NCBI GenBank assembly: GCA_019752575.1
Contig: JAIELW010000011.1
Location: 62,001-126,000, forward strand
Source of the DNA: Xanthobacteraceae bacterium
Lineage (GTDB): Bacteria; Pseudomonadota; Alphaproteobacteria; Rhizobiales; Xanthobacteraceae
Direction: 5' to 3'
DNA: 64,000 nucleotides
The position numbers were made by a program, and so were the translations under genes. Each line of letters opens with the position of its first letter. Within the stretch, counting starts at the first letter, position 1. This document shows, piece by piece, positions 1 to 7,322 of this stretch. Under the pieces are notes generated by a model. The model was not told where the DNA came from and searched no databases. It saw nothing but the letters and a program-made list of their open reading frames with translations.

Positions 1-178
1 AACACTGCCGCTGGCCGCAAAGATCGAATTGACCGAAGTGCACGCCAAGCCGGAAGGCGACGTTTTCTTTCCGGAGTACGACCGCACGGCATTTAAGGAA
101 ACGCGGCGCGAAGGACCGATGCAGGGCGAGAAGGACCAGTATCCCTATTCGATCGTGACTCTCGAACGAATAAGGTAA
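1..178 (+). CDS. folA: Dihydrofolate reductase, C-terminal end (partial)
   Basis: The open frame enters at base 2 and ends at TAA 176-178, giving the last 58 residues. The stretch IELTEVHAKPEGDVFFPEY followed by a YPYSIVTLER tail is the C-terminal beta-sheet pattern of bacterial dihydrofolate reductase, which reduces dihydrofolate to tetrahydrofolate in the cytoplasm with NADPH. The 5' part, including the substrate-binding Asp/Glu and the NADPH motifs, lies outside the window. A REP-like palindrome begins five bases after the stop. The call rests on C-terminal similarity only. Confidence 0.8.
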   Translation, partial: TLPLAAKIELTEVHAKPEGDVFFPEYDRTAFKETRREGPMQGEKDQYPYSIVTLERIR

Positions 179-182
179 GCGT

Positions 183-270
183 CGTGGCCGGGCTTGTCCC
201 GGCCATCCACGCCTTAATTCGTTTCAAAGCCGCAAGAACGTGGATGCCCGGCACAAGGCCGGGCATGACG
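183..270. repeat. REP-like dispersed palindrome, copy 1
   Basis: Two arms, each itself a small hairpin (GGCCGGGCTTGTCCCGGCC on the left, GCCCGGCACAAGGCCGGGC on the right), are joined by about 27 unrelated bases. The outer ends CGTGG and CCACG also pair. The same element recurs at 23852-23942 and 53332-53423. It lies between convergent folA (+) and the AsmA gene (-). Its plus-strand translation gives MAGLVPAIHA, an artefact peptide rather than a gene. Confidence 0.85.
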
Positions 271-273
271 ATG

Positions 274-3200
274 CTAGTTCTGGCTGCGCGGCTGCGGCGC
301 GGACTTGATATCAGCCGGCGGCGGCAGGAGCGGCGCGGTTTCGATATCGCTCTTGGCGGGCTGACGCTTTTTCTTCCCCGCCGGTGCCCGCTCCTCCTGC
401 GGTAAATTGATGTTCGATGGGGCCTGCCCGCCGCGTTCGATCGCGCGGAGCGTGATCGCGGTGATCAAGGCCTTTGCGTCCACTTTGCGTTCCGGCGCAT
501 CAAACGGCCCGGACCAGCGGATCGTGGCGCCGGGGCGAACCGAGGAGTCGGCGAAGACTTCGATGCTTAGCAGCGCCTCGACGCTTCGTTTCGGAACGTT
601 AATCGCCCCGGAAAGCGTAATTTCGATATTGCCCGCTTTCGCCTTGGCAGATCCGCTGCGGAAGATGCCGTTCGCAATCACCAGCGGGGCTTCGAGTTTC
701 GATACTTTGAGCGGCGCCCGGTCGAGCGCGGCGATCAGCGATTGTTCGATCTGCTTCTCGTCTGGCGCGTCTTTTGCCGACACGGCAAACACGCTCGTCA
801 CCGCGGTTGCATCGGTCTGATCGATTTCGAGCGCAGAGAGCGTAATCGTTCCCTGCCCTGAGATGCTTGCGAGCAGCGTATCCTGGGTATTACCGCTCGA
901 GCTGATCGCAAGCGAGGCGCGCAATATTCCGCGAGGCGATTTCGCCGCCAGCAGTTGCGCGAGCGCGACGTCGGTAAAATCGAGCTTCAGCTCGACGACG
1001 CGCGGCAGCGTATCGGCGATGCGCAGCACGCCGGCGATCTTTCCGCCGGCGAGATCGCCGCGAAAGCCGTCGAACACGGTCTCGAACCGGCCGGGACGGA
1101 GATCGAACGCCGCTTTCTGGATAGCGATGCGCTCCGAGATTTCGAGCGAACCGACTTCCATCTTCAGCATGCCGGAGAAATTCGCGAGCGGCGGCACGCT
1201 CAACTCGGCGTTCGGCTGATTGGCGCGTCCGATCGCGAGCGAAAGCAGTGCCGCGACATTCGCGCGATCCAATGCGAGCACTCCCGAGAACGGCGACACG
1301 TCTCCTGACGGAATGGTTATGCGCCCCGTGCCGCGCAATCCCGCGAGATCGAATGCGAGTTTGTCGAACACGAAATTATTGCCGTCACGCGATAGTGTGG
1401 CGTTGCCGCTCATGGGTAACGCATTTGCGGAAGCGCGGTCGGCAAGCACGAATGCCCTTCTGAGATCGGCGGATTTGATGTTGAGCGCGAGGCTGGGCTC
1501 GAAGCGTCCGTCTTTACCGAAGCGCAGATCGCCTTTTGCAAAGACTTCGGTCTCCGGCAGTCGCAGCACCGCATCCACCGGCTGACGTGCATCCCGGAAT
1601 GCGCCGAGATCGAGCGCAAGCGCCGCATCGCCGGATTTCACGAGCAGGCGCCGTCCGTTTTTTATGGGCGACAACAGGCCCGAAAGGCGTAAGGGAAAAT
1701 GAGAAACCGCGTATTTCGCTACGATGGCGGCAAAATCCTCGCTCTCCGATAAATATTGAAGCGCGCGGCTAATCCCGTTCGCGCGGGTCACTGTTGCGGA
1801 GAACTCGATCGCATCTTTCGCAGCCTGCGATTGCTTCGCTTCCAGGCTGAAGCCTTCGAGATCGCCGAGCGAAAGCCGCGTGATAGCCGTCACGCCGCCG
1901 GCATTCACAGCGGAAACGCTGGCCGTCTTCACCTCTGCGCCGAACAGTCGCGCGCGCGCAACGTTCAGCTCGGCGTTGAAATCCACACCGGCCAGCCCGT
2001 CGGGTATGCTGCGCAAGAAAGGCAGCAACGGGTCGAGATCGGCGTTTTCCGCGGCAAGTTTGAGTTCAAGCGTCTGCTTTGCGTCTTTGCTTTGGCTGAG
2101 CGCGGCGGCGCCCTTGATTTTCGTCTGACCGAACTCGGCATCGATCGCACGCAGCACGATCTCGCTCTGCGCAAAGGAAAGCTCGCCCTTCAGGCGCAAT
2201 GCCTGCGCGAGCGAGAACTTTCCGGACAACTCCTCGCCCAAAAGCCAGCGCGCGAAAATCTGCGGTTCCTCGCTTTCGAACGACAGCGGTCCGACGAGGC
2301 GCTCACGCTCGCTCCTGCCGGAAAGGCTGATCGCCGCGCGTCCCGGCAGCCGCGCTTCCAGCCGTTCCAGCACCACCGCGCCATTCTGCACGCGCAGCGT
2401 TGCACTCACATCTCGCGCCAGTTGCCCGCCAGCCAGAATACCATCGGCGGAAATCGCAATCTGCGAAGCGAGCGGCAGCGCGCGCAACAGCTCGCGCGCT
2501 TCCGAAAGTAAGGACAGCACATGCGCCGCGCCAAGGGTCGCAGCCTTCTGGTCGCCGAGATCGAGGTCGATGCGCTTGCTCGCGAGCGTTACTTCGAGCG
2601 CGCCGTTCGCGCGCGGGGCGAGCTTCGCCTCGCCCGAAAGCGTGATCGGCAACTCGCCTTGCCCCAGCGCGAGTTCGAGATTGGAAAAACGGATTTCGGA
2701 AGGGTCGCCCGCGGCATCGGAAGCGATCCGCCACGGCAATGCGCCGCTTTGCTGCGCGACAACCACTTTGCCCTCGAAGCGCGGTGCCGCATTGGCGAGC
2801 GCAAGCAGGCCATCGGCTTCGAACGACAACTTGTCCGTCGGCCGTTCAAGAGCAAGACGAACCCTGCCGGCATGTTCGGGAGAGAAGCGCCCGGACGACG
2901 CGCGCAAAATCCAGCGCGCACCGTTCAGGCGGAAGTTGCCCTCGATGCGAAAAGGTCCTTCCCGAGAAGCCAGTTCCCCGCGCGCGGAGAAATCGTCGGC
3001 GAGAAAGATCGAATTCGTCCTGCGGTCTTCGATGGTGAGCGAGCCCGTCTCAAGCACGAAGCCGCCGACCGAGATTTCCTGCCCGCCACTCGTGCCCGCG
3101 GGCAGCAAGAACTTGCCATCCTTCTCGATCACGAGCCGGATCGCGGGCTTCGAGACCACGAACTCGCTCGCTTCGATCTTTCCCGAAAGCAGCGCGGTCA

Positions 3201-3468
3201 GCGAAAGCGAGCCGCGCATTTCGCTCGCGGAGAGGCCGGTTCCCTTCTCGGCGTCGCCGAGCGAGACGCCGCGCAGCACGAAGGCGGGCGTCGGTAAAAG
3301 CGTGAGATCGATATTGCCGGAGATCGTAACTCGCGTTCCGGCAAGCGCGCTCGCCTGCGCCTCGAGTTGCGGACGCCACTCGTTCCAGTCGATGAAAAAG
3401 GGCGCGGCAAAGGCCGCAAGGATCGCGGCGATCAGCGCAAGCCCAAGCCCTAGCAACGTCGTCTGCAA
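274..3468 (-). CDS. AsmA family protein
   Basis: This is a 1064-residue protein with an N-terminal membrane segment (about residues 3-25, LGLALIAAILAAFAAPFFI) followed by the AsmA signature FIDWNEWRPQLEAQASALAG. The long beta-rich repetitive body and the AsmA C-terminal-like region near 780-980 are those of AsmA/TamB-like bridges, which are anchored in the inner membrane and are thought to move phospholipids or support outer-membrane assembly. The start is TTG at 3466-3468, preceded by GGAG at an 8-base spacing. The C-terminal tail is basic and proline-rich. The gene stands alone and is convergent with folA. The exact substrate is unknown. Confidence 0.82.
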   Translation of the reverse strand: MQTTLLGLGLALIAAILAAFAAPFFIDWNEWRPQLEAQASALAGTRVTISGNIDLTLLPTPAFVLRGVSLGDAEKGTGLSASEMRGSLSLTALLSGKIEASEFVVSKPAIRLVIEKDGKFLLPAGTSGGQEISVGGFVLETGSLTIEDRRTNSIFLADDFSARGELASREGPFRIEGNFRLNGARWILRASSGRFSPEHAGRVRLALERPTDKLSFEADGLLALANAAPRFEGKVVVAQQSGALPWRIASDAAGDPSEIRFSNLELALGQGELPITLSGEAKLAPRANGALEVTLASKRIDLDLGDQKAATLGAAHVLSLLSEARELLRALPLASQIAISADGILAGGQLARDVSATLRVQNGAVVLERLEARLPGRAAISLSGRSERERLVGPLSFESEEPQIFARWLLGEELSGKFSLAQALRLKGELSFAQSEIVLRAIDAEFGQTKIKGAAALSQSKDAKQTLELKLAAENADLDPLLPFLRSIPDGLAGVDFNAELNVARARLFGAEVKTASVSAVNAGGVTAITRLSLGDLEGFSLEAKQSQAAKDAIEFSATVTRANGISRALQYLSESEDFAAIVAKYAVSHFPLRLSGLLSPIKNGRRLLVKSGDAALALDLGAFRDARQPVDAVLRLPETEVFAKGDLRFGKDGRFEPSLALNIKSADLRRAFVLADRASANALPMSGNATLSRDGNNFVFDKLAFDLAGLRGTGRITIPSGDVSPFSGVLALDRANVAALLSLAIGRANQPNAELSVPPLANFSGMLKMEVGSLEISERIAIQKAAFDLRPGRFETVFDGFRGDLAGGKIAGVLRIADTLPRVVELKLDFTDVALAQLLAAKSPRGILRASLAISSSGNTQDTLLASISGQGTITLSALEIDQTDATAVTSVFAVSAKDAPDEKQIEQSLIAALDRAPLKVSKLEAPLVIANGIFRSGSAKAKAGNIEITLSGAINVPKRSVEALLSIEVFADSSVRPGATIRWSGPFDAPERKVDAKALITAITLRAIERGGQAPSNINLPQEERAPAGKKKRQPAKSDIETAPLLPPPADIKSAPQPRSQN

Positions 3469-3570
3469 AAAATCAGCTCCACGAGGCCGCGAACGGCCCG
3501 GTCCGCCAGCGGCCAGACTCTAGCGTCCCGATTGAGCGGGAATGGGGCAAGAGATTTCTCGCCGCAACCA

Positions 3571-3619
3571 GCGCATGGCCCCGAAAAGTGGGTACCGGTT
3601 TTCGGATAAGGCCATGCGC
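3571..3619. repeat. Nested palindrome (dispersed Rhizobiales-type repeat, possible terminator)
   Basis: Outer arms GCGCATGGCC (3571-3580) and GGCCATGCGC (3610-3619) are perfect complements. Inside them CCGAAAA pairs with TTTTCGG around a GTGGGTACCGG core. The core resembles an intergenic repeat that I recall as common in Rhizobiales. It lies just beyond the stop codon of the FAD-dehydrogenase gene (minus strand, stop 3624) and could fold in its transcript and end or stabilise it. No clear T-run follows. Confidence 0.6.
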
Positions 3620-3623
3620 CAAG

Positions 3624-5030
3624 CTAAATGGCGACGATTTTGCCCGGATTCATGATGTTGTCGGGGTCGAGCGCACGCTTGAGCGAACGCATCATGTCGA
3701 GCACCACGGGCCCGTGTTCGGCCTCCAGGTATTTCATCTTGCCCTGCCCGACGCCATGTTCGCCGGTGCAGGTGCCTTCCATCCGGTGCGCCCGCTCGGT
3801 GAGGCGATCGAGAAATACCTTCACGCGCGAAAGCTCGTCTTGGTCATCCATGTCGATCACGAGGCTGACATGGAAGTTGCCGTCGCCGACATGCCCGACG
3901 ATGGGCCCGAGCAGTTTCATGTCCTGCAGATCTTTTTCCGTCTCCAGCACCGCGTCGGCGAGTTTCGAAATCGGAACGCAGATATCGGTGGCGAGCGCCT
4001 TCGCGCCGGGACGCAGCGACATCATCGCGAAGTAAGCGTCGTGCCGCGCCTGCCAGAGTTTCGTGCGCTCCTCGGCTTGCGTCGTCCATTGCAGCGGACC
4101 GCCGCCGAACTCGGCGGCGATTTCGCCGAAACGCTCGGTCTGCTCCTTCACGCCGGCTTCCGAGCCGTGGAATTCGAGGAACAGCGTCGGCGCTTCCGCA
4201 AGCGAGAGCTTCGAGTAATTGTTGGTTGCGCGGATCGCCATGGCGTCGATGAACTCGATGCGCGCGACCGGAATGCCGGACTGAATCGTCGCGATCGTCG
4301 CCTGGCAGGCGCCTTCGACCGACTTGAACGGACAGACCGCGCTGGAGATCGCCTCCGGGATCGCGGAGAGCTTGAGCGTAAGCTCGGTGATGACGCCGAG
4401 CGTGCCTTCGGAGCCGACGAAAAGACGTGTGAGGTCGTAGCCTGCGGAAGACTTCTTCGCGCGCGAGGCGGTGCGGATCACCTCGCCGTTCGGCAACACG
4501 GCTTTCAGCGAGAGCACATTGTCCTTCATGGTGCCGTAGCGGACCGCATTGGTGCCTGACGCGCGTGTCGCCGCCATGCCGCCCAGCGAAGCATCCGCCC
4601 CCGGATCGATCGGGAAGAACAGGCCCTGATCGCGCAGATATTCGTTGAGCTTCTTGCGGGTGACGCCGGGCTGGATCACGCAGTCGAGGTCCTCGGCGTG
4701 TACCGCGAGCACCTCATTCATTTGGGCGACGTCGATGCAGATGCCGCCCAAGGGCGCGTTGACGTGGCCTTCGAGCGAAGTGCCGGTGCCGAACGCGATC
4801 ACCGGCACCTTATGGGCCGCGGCAATACGGACCGCGTCCTGCACGTCTTCGGTAGAAGCGGCATAGACCACCACATCTGCCGCTTCGTTCGGCAGCCAGG
4901 TCGTGGTGTTGGCATGCTGGCGGCGAACCTCCATCGAGGTCACGACCTTGTTGCCGAGCTTGGCATGCAGCGCCGCGATGGCTTTCTCGACCGCTCCCGC
5001 GTCGGCCCGCTTCAGAGCGGCGTTCTTCAT
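3624..5030 (-). CDS. FAD-binding 2-hydroxyacid dehydrogenase (GlcD / D-lactate dehydrogenase type)
   Basis: The protein has 468 residues. The N-terminal half is an FAD_binding_4 (PCMH/VAO) domain with VIAFGTGTSLEGH and a DASLGGMAATRASGTNAVRYGTMKDN block that holds the flavin. The C-terminal half is the FAD-oxidase C domain with VGHVGDGNFH and the TGEHGVGQGKMKYL signature. Family members oxidise D-lactate, glycolate or related 2-hydroxyacids and pass electrons to quinone or cytochrome c. The length fits LDHD/GlcD. There is no adjacent glcE or glcF, so a single-subunit D-lactate-type enzyme is more likely than a glycolate oxidase complex. The ATG start has a strong GGAGG site six bases upstream. 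The exact substrate is not decidable. Confidence 0.85.
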   Translation of the reverse strand: MKNAALKRADAGAVEKAIAALHAKLGNKVVTSMEVRRQHANTTTWLPNEAADVVVYAASTEDVQDAVRIAAAHKVPVIAFGTGTSLEGHVNAPLGGICIDVAQMNEVLAVHAEDLDCVIQPGVTRKKLNEYLRDQGLFFPIDPGADASLGGMAATRASGTNAVRYGTMKDNVLSLKAVLPNGEVIRTASRAKKSSAGYDLTRLFVGSEGTLGVITELTLKLSAIPEAISSAVCPFKSVEGACQATIATIQSGIPVARIEFIDAMAIRATNNYSKLSLAEAPTLFLEFHGSEAGVKEQTERFGEIAAEFGGGPLQWTTQAEERTKLWQARHDAYFAMMSLRPGAKALATDICVPISKLADAVLETEKDLQDMKLLGPIVGHVGDGNFHVSLVIDMDDQDELSRVKVFLDRLTERAHRMEGTCTGEHGVGQGKMKYLEAEHGPVVLDMMRSLKRALDPDNIMNPGKIVAI

Positions 5031-5200
5031 TGGTGTCCTCCGGTTGCAGACGACTTTAGCAAAGCGGTTGGTGCCTCGTCAGTCATGTGAGGCCCGGACA
5101 GAAAAGAGTCCAAGGAATCGCCTCAAACGCGCCAAACCATTGCCCGGCATGGACTTACAATGCATGATTGTAGTCAGAACAAAGAAAAGATTCGGCCACG

Positions 5201-5363
5201 AGTGATCCTTTGGTTCTGACATTCGTTTGCCTCTCGGCAGACGCTCTGACGAATGTCAGAACCAAAGGATCACTAGAATCTAAAACTGCTAGTGTCCTTT
5301 CGTATCCGGCGTTCGCTCCGGGGATGCTGCAGAACCAGGCGAACGCCGGATACGGGACACTAG
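5201..5363. repeat. Twin-hairpin element, copy 1
   Basis: Hairpin A has perfect 26-bp arms at 5201-5226 and 5249-5274 (AGTGATCCTTTGGTTCTGAC and onward) around a 22-base loop. A 16-base spacer follows. Hairpin B has arms at 5291-5316 and about 5339-5361 (AGTGTCC ... CGTATCCGGCGTTCGC) with a 3-base TTT bulge in the left arm. CTAG occurs at the right end of A and at both ends of B. The homologous second copy at 29036-29201 is in inverted orientation. Here the element ends one base before the ATG of the thioesterase gene. It takes up most of the 334-base gap between the two flanking genes; apart from a glcD-side 5' region nothing else is evident there. Confidence 0.88.
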
Positions 5364-5364
5364 A

Positions 5365-5874
5365 ATGCTGCAGCGCCTCGACTTCGAACCTGTATTTTTC
5401 GCCCCGTTCGTTTCCTCGGCGATGGCGGTCGAGCCTGGCTGGATCGACTACAACGGCCACCTCAACATGGCCTACTACAACGTCCTGATCGACCGCTCGG
5501 TCGATGAAGCCTTCGCGCTCGTCGGTCTTGGCCCCGATTACGCCAAGCTCCGGGGCGGCTCGTTTTTCACGGCCGAATGCCATGTGCGCTACCTGCGGGA
5601 ATTGCAGGCCGGCGAAACGGTACGGACCACGATCCGGCTCGTCGACTACGACGAGAAGCGGATCCACTTCTTCGCCGAACTTTATCACGCGCATGAAGGC
5701 TGGATGTCAGCGACCTCCGAGCAGCTTGCGCTTCACATCGACATGAAATCGAAGAAGGTCGCGCCCTTCCCCGACGATGTTCTGGATCGTCTCGCTGCCA
5801 TGAAGGCGGCGCATGCCGCACTTCCCGCGCCCGACGGCATCGGCCGCAAGATCGGCATGGCCAAGCGCAGCTAG
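5365..5874 (+). CDS. Thioesterase family protein (hotdog fold)
   Basis: This 169-residue protein matches the 4HBT/FcbC-like thioesterases. WIDYNGHLNMAYYNVLIDR near residues 27-45 carries the Asp-x-x-Gly-His-Leu/Met-Asn catalytic pattern. Such enzymes cleave acyl-CoA thioesters; the WxDYNGHMN subset includes betainyl-CoA/carnitine-pathway thioesterases, but no carnitine genes are nearby, so the substrate is open. The ATG at 5365 follows GGGA (5354-5357), which is part of the right arm of the twin hairpin. A later ATG at 5422 (MAVEPGW) has no ribosome site. If 5365 is used, the first ~19 residues may be a recent extension. Confidence 0.75.
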   Translation: MLQRLDFEPVFFAPFVSSAMAVEPGWIDYNGHLNMAYYNVLIDRSVDEAFALVGLGPDYAKLRGGSFFTAECHVRYLRELQAGETVRTTIRLVDYDEKRIHFFAELYHAHEGWMSATSEQLALHIDMKSKKVAPFPDDVLDRLAAMKAAHAALPAPDGIGRKIGMAKRS

Positions 5875-5885
5875 GTTGCCCGCCT

Positions 5886-5902
5886 GGGCGGCAGCGCCGC
5901 CC
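5886..5902 (+). terminator. Possible weak terminator after the thioesterase gene
   Basis: GGGCGGC (5886-5892), loop AGC, then GCCGCCC (5896-5902) forms a perfect 7-bp GC stem 12 bases after the stop codon. It is followed by GATAGTTAAT rather than a T-run, so intrinsic termination would be weak. Confidence 0.35.
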
Positions 5903-5907
5903 GATAG

Positions 5908-5922
5908 TTAATCAAACATTAC
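5908..5922. promoter_or_regulatory. CtrA-like site (TTAA-N7-TTAC)
   Basis: TTAA (5908-5911), seven bases, then TTAC (5919-5922) differs from the alphaproteobacterial CtrA consensus TTAA-N7-TTAA at one position. It is about 145 bases upstream of the DUF1127-like gene. A single near-match can occur by chance. Confidence 0.3.
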
Positions 5923-6065
5923 CGTGATCATGCGCCTGCCTCAGGTGAGACATGCGTACTTACCTATTCTAGGTGCGTCGCAAAAAGACTACATTGCACT
6001 GCAATAAGTGATTTGCAGACCGGCCGGGCGGTGTCCCGGCACGAAGCGGAAGAAGGAGAACTCCC

Positions 6066-6269
6066 ATGACCGCAGTAACCTACTCCCCCAAGTTTGCTCC
6101 CGCCGCCGCGACGACGGCGAAAGCCGGTAAGAGCTTCTGGGCTCGCGTTTGGGACCGGATCGTCGAAGCGCGCATGCGTCAGGTCGAGCGCGAGATTCGC
6201 ATGCACCTGAGCTACGTCCCGGATGAGTTGTTGAAGAACTACCGCGATCTGCCGTTCCAGAAGAACTGA
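6066..6269 (+). CDS. DUF1127-like small protein
   Basis: The product is 67 residues: a short low-complexity N-terminus, then a basic amphipathic helix (SFWARVWDRIVEARMRQVER) and a tail ending LLKNYRDLPFQKN. The layout resembles the small arginine-rich DUF1127/YjiS-like proteins common in Rhizobiales, some of which act in RNA or phosphate/carbon metabolism. GGAG at 6054-6057 is a good ribosome site for the ATG. A strong intrinsic terminator follows 21 bases after the stop, so the gene is monocistronic with its own promoter region of ~190 bases. The exact function is unknown. Confidence 0.7.
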   Translation: MTAVTYSPKFAPAAATTAKAGKSFWARVWDRIVEARMRQVEREIRMHLSYVPDELLKNYRDLPFQKN

Positions 6270-6290
6270 GCATCGCGAATACGAATTCGA

Positions 6291-6323
6291 AGCGCCCCGG
6301 CGAAAGCCGGGGCGCTTTTTGTT
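6291..6323 (+). terminator. Strong rho-independent terminator
   Basis: AGCGCCCCGGC (6291-6301), loop GAAA, and GCCGGGGCGCT (6306-6316) form an 11-bp stem followed by TTTTGTTTTTTT. It ends the transcript of the DUF1127-like gene. Confidence 0.9.
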
Positions 6324-6335
6324 TTTTTGCTGAAA

Positions 6336-6444
6336 CTCCCTCTCCCCAATGGGGAGAGGGTCGGGGTGAGGGGGTACTGCATTCGAGATTCAGAGCCCCC
6401 TCACCCGGCGCTCCGCGCCGACCTCTCCCCGGAGGGGAGAGGTG
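6336..6444. repeat. Large inverted dispersed repeat (CCTCTCCCC type)
   Basis: The left arm CTCTCCCCAATGGGGAGAG plus TCGGGGTGAGGGGG pairs over its length with the right arm CCCCCTCACCCGGCGC plus CTCTCCCCGGAGGGGAGAG. Each arm also holds its own smaller hairpin. It sits between the terminator of the DUF1127-like gene and the convergent 3' end of prmA and could serve as a bidirectional stop or 3'-end stabiliser. Similar CTCTCCCC-rich inverted repeats are scattered in many proteobacterial genomes. Confidence 0.7.
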
Positions 6445-6447
6445 AAA

Positions 6448-7320
6448 TCATTTTCGCAGCGTCAGCGTGGTCCAGTTCTCGATGGTCTCGCTGCGGATCA
6501 GCCGCATACCGAGTGCCCGATAGCGCGCGAGCGCAGCCAAAGCCTGACTTGGCAAAAGGCCGGAAAGGATCACGGTCGCGCCGGACGCGGCGAGCGACTG
6601 GATCGGCCGTGCAAGCTGCTTCAGGACCGGTAGCAGGATATTCGCCAAGATCAGATCGTAAGGCGCATATTGCGCGACCAGCGGCGCGCTCAAGGAGCCG
6701 GTGTGCAAAGTAGCGACATGGCCGCCCGCACGATTGGCGCGAACATTTTCCTTGGCGACGATTACGGAAGCGCGGTCGATCTCGGTGGCGATCACCGGCG
6801 CCTGAAACGCGCGCGCGGCGGCAATCGCGAGAACCGCCGTGCCGGTGCCTACATCCAGAATACGTTTCGGCTTTTGTGTACGCGCCAAGCGCTCCAGCGC
6901 CCGCAGGCAGCCGAGTGTGGTGCCGTGATGACCGGTGCCGAACGCGAGTGCTGCTTCAATTTCGATTCCGGTTTCGTTCGGCCTGATCCTGTCGCGGTCA
7001 TGCGAGCCGTGAATCGCAAACCGTCCGGCGCGAACGATCTTCAAGCCCGCTAAGCTCGCTGCGATCCAGTCTTTCGCGGCCAGCGTTTCGTATTCGATCT
7101 TCGCATCGCGCATGACTTCCGCAACCGCCGCGGCAATCTCGTTTTTGCCCGGCAGTTCCAGAAAATGCGCTTCCGCAAACCATGAGCCATCCGGCGCTTC
7201 GAAAGCACCGGCTGCGCCCGCTCCTTCGAAGAAACGCTGCAGCAAATGATCGGCAATGCGCTTGGCATCGCGCTCGTCCGCGCGCACGCGCACGACATGA
7301 CTTTCGGAAAAATCGGCCAA
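6448..7320 (-). CDS. prmA: Ribosomal protein L11 methyltransferase
   Basis: The protein has 290 residues. PrmA trimethylates ribosomal protein L11 using S-adenosylmethionine. AFGTGHH at 126-132 is the substrate-loop motif typical of PrmA, LDVGTGTAVLAI at 155-166 is SAM motif I, and DLILANIL near 222-229 is the catalytic-loop motif with the NIL substitution usual in PrmA. The start is TTG at 7318-7320, two bases after the uvrD stop, so the two genes are co-transcribed and probably translationally coupled. The 3' end is convergent with the DUF1127-like gene. Confidence 0.92.
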   Translation of the reverse strand: MADFSESHVVRVRADERDAKRIADHLLQRFFEGAGAAGAFEAPDGSWFAEAHFLELPGKNEIAAAVAEVMRDAKIEYETLAAKDWIAASLAGLKIVRAGRFAIHGSHDRDRIRPNETGIEIEAALAFGTGHHGTTLGCLRALERLARTQKPKRILDVGTGTAVLAIAAARAFQAPVIATEIDRASVIVAKENVRANRAGGHVATLHTGSLSAPLVAQYAPYDLILANILLPVLKQLARPIQSLAASGATVILSGLLPSQALAALARYRALGMRLIRSETIENWTTLTLRK

Positions 7321-7322
7321 AC

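Noticed and set aside
184-405. Open frame MAGLVPAIHALIRF at the start of the window
   Set aside because: It is the translation of the REP-like palindrome plus the reverse strand of the AsmA gene; the same MAGLVPAIHA appears at the repeat copy near 23855.
5155-5694. 179-residue minus-strand frame across the twin-hairpin element
   Set aside because: It runs through the palindromes and antisense to the thioesterase; the protein is a repeat artefact.
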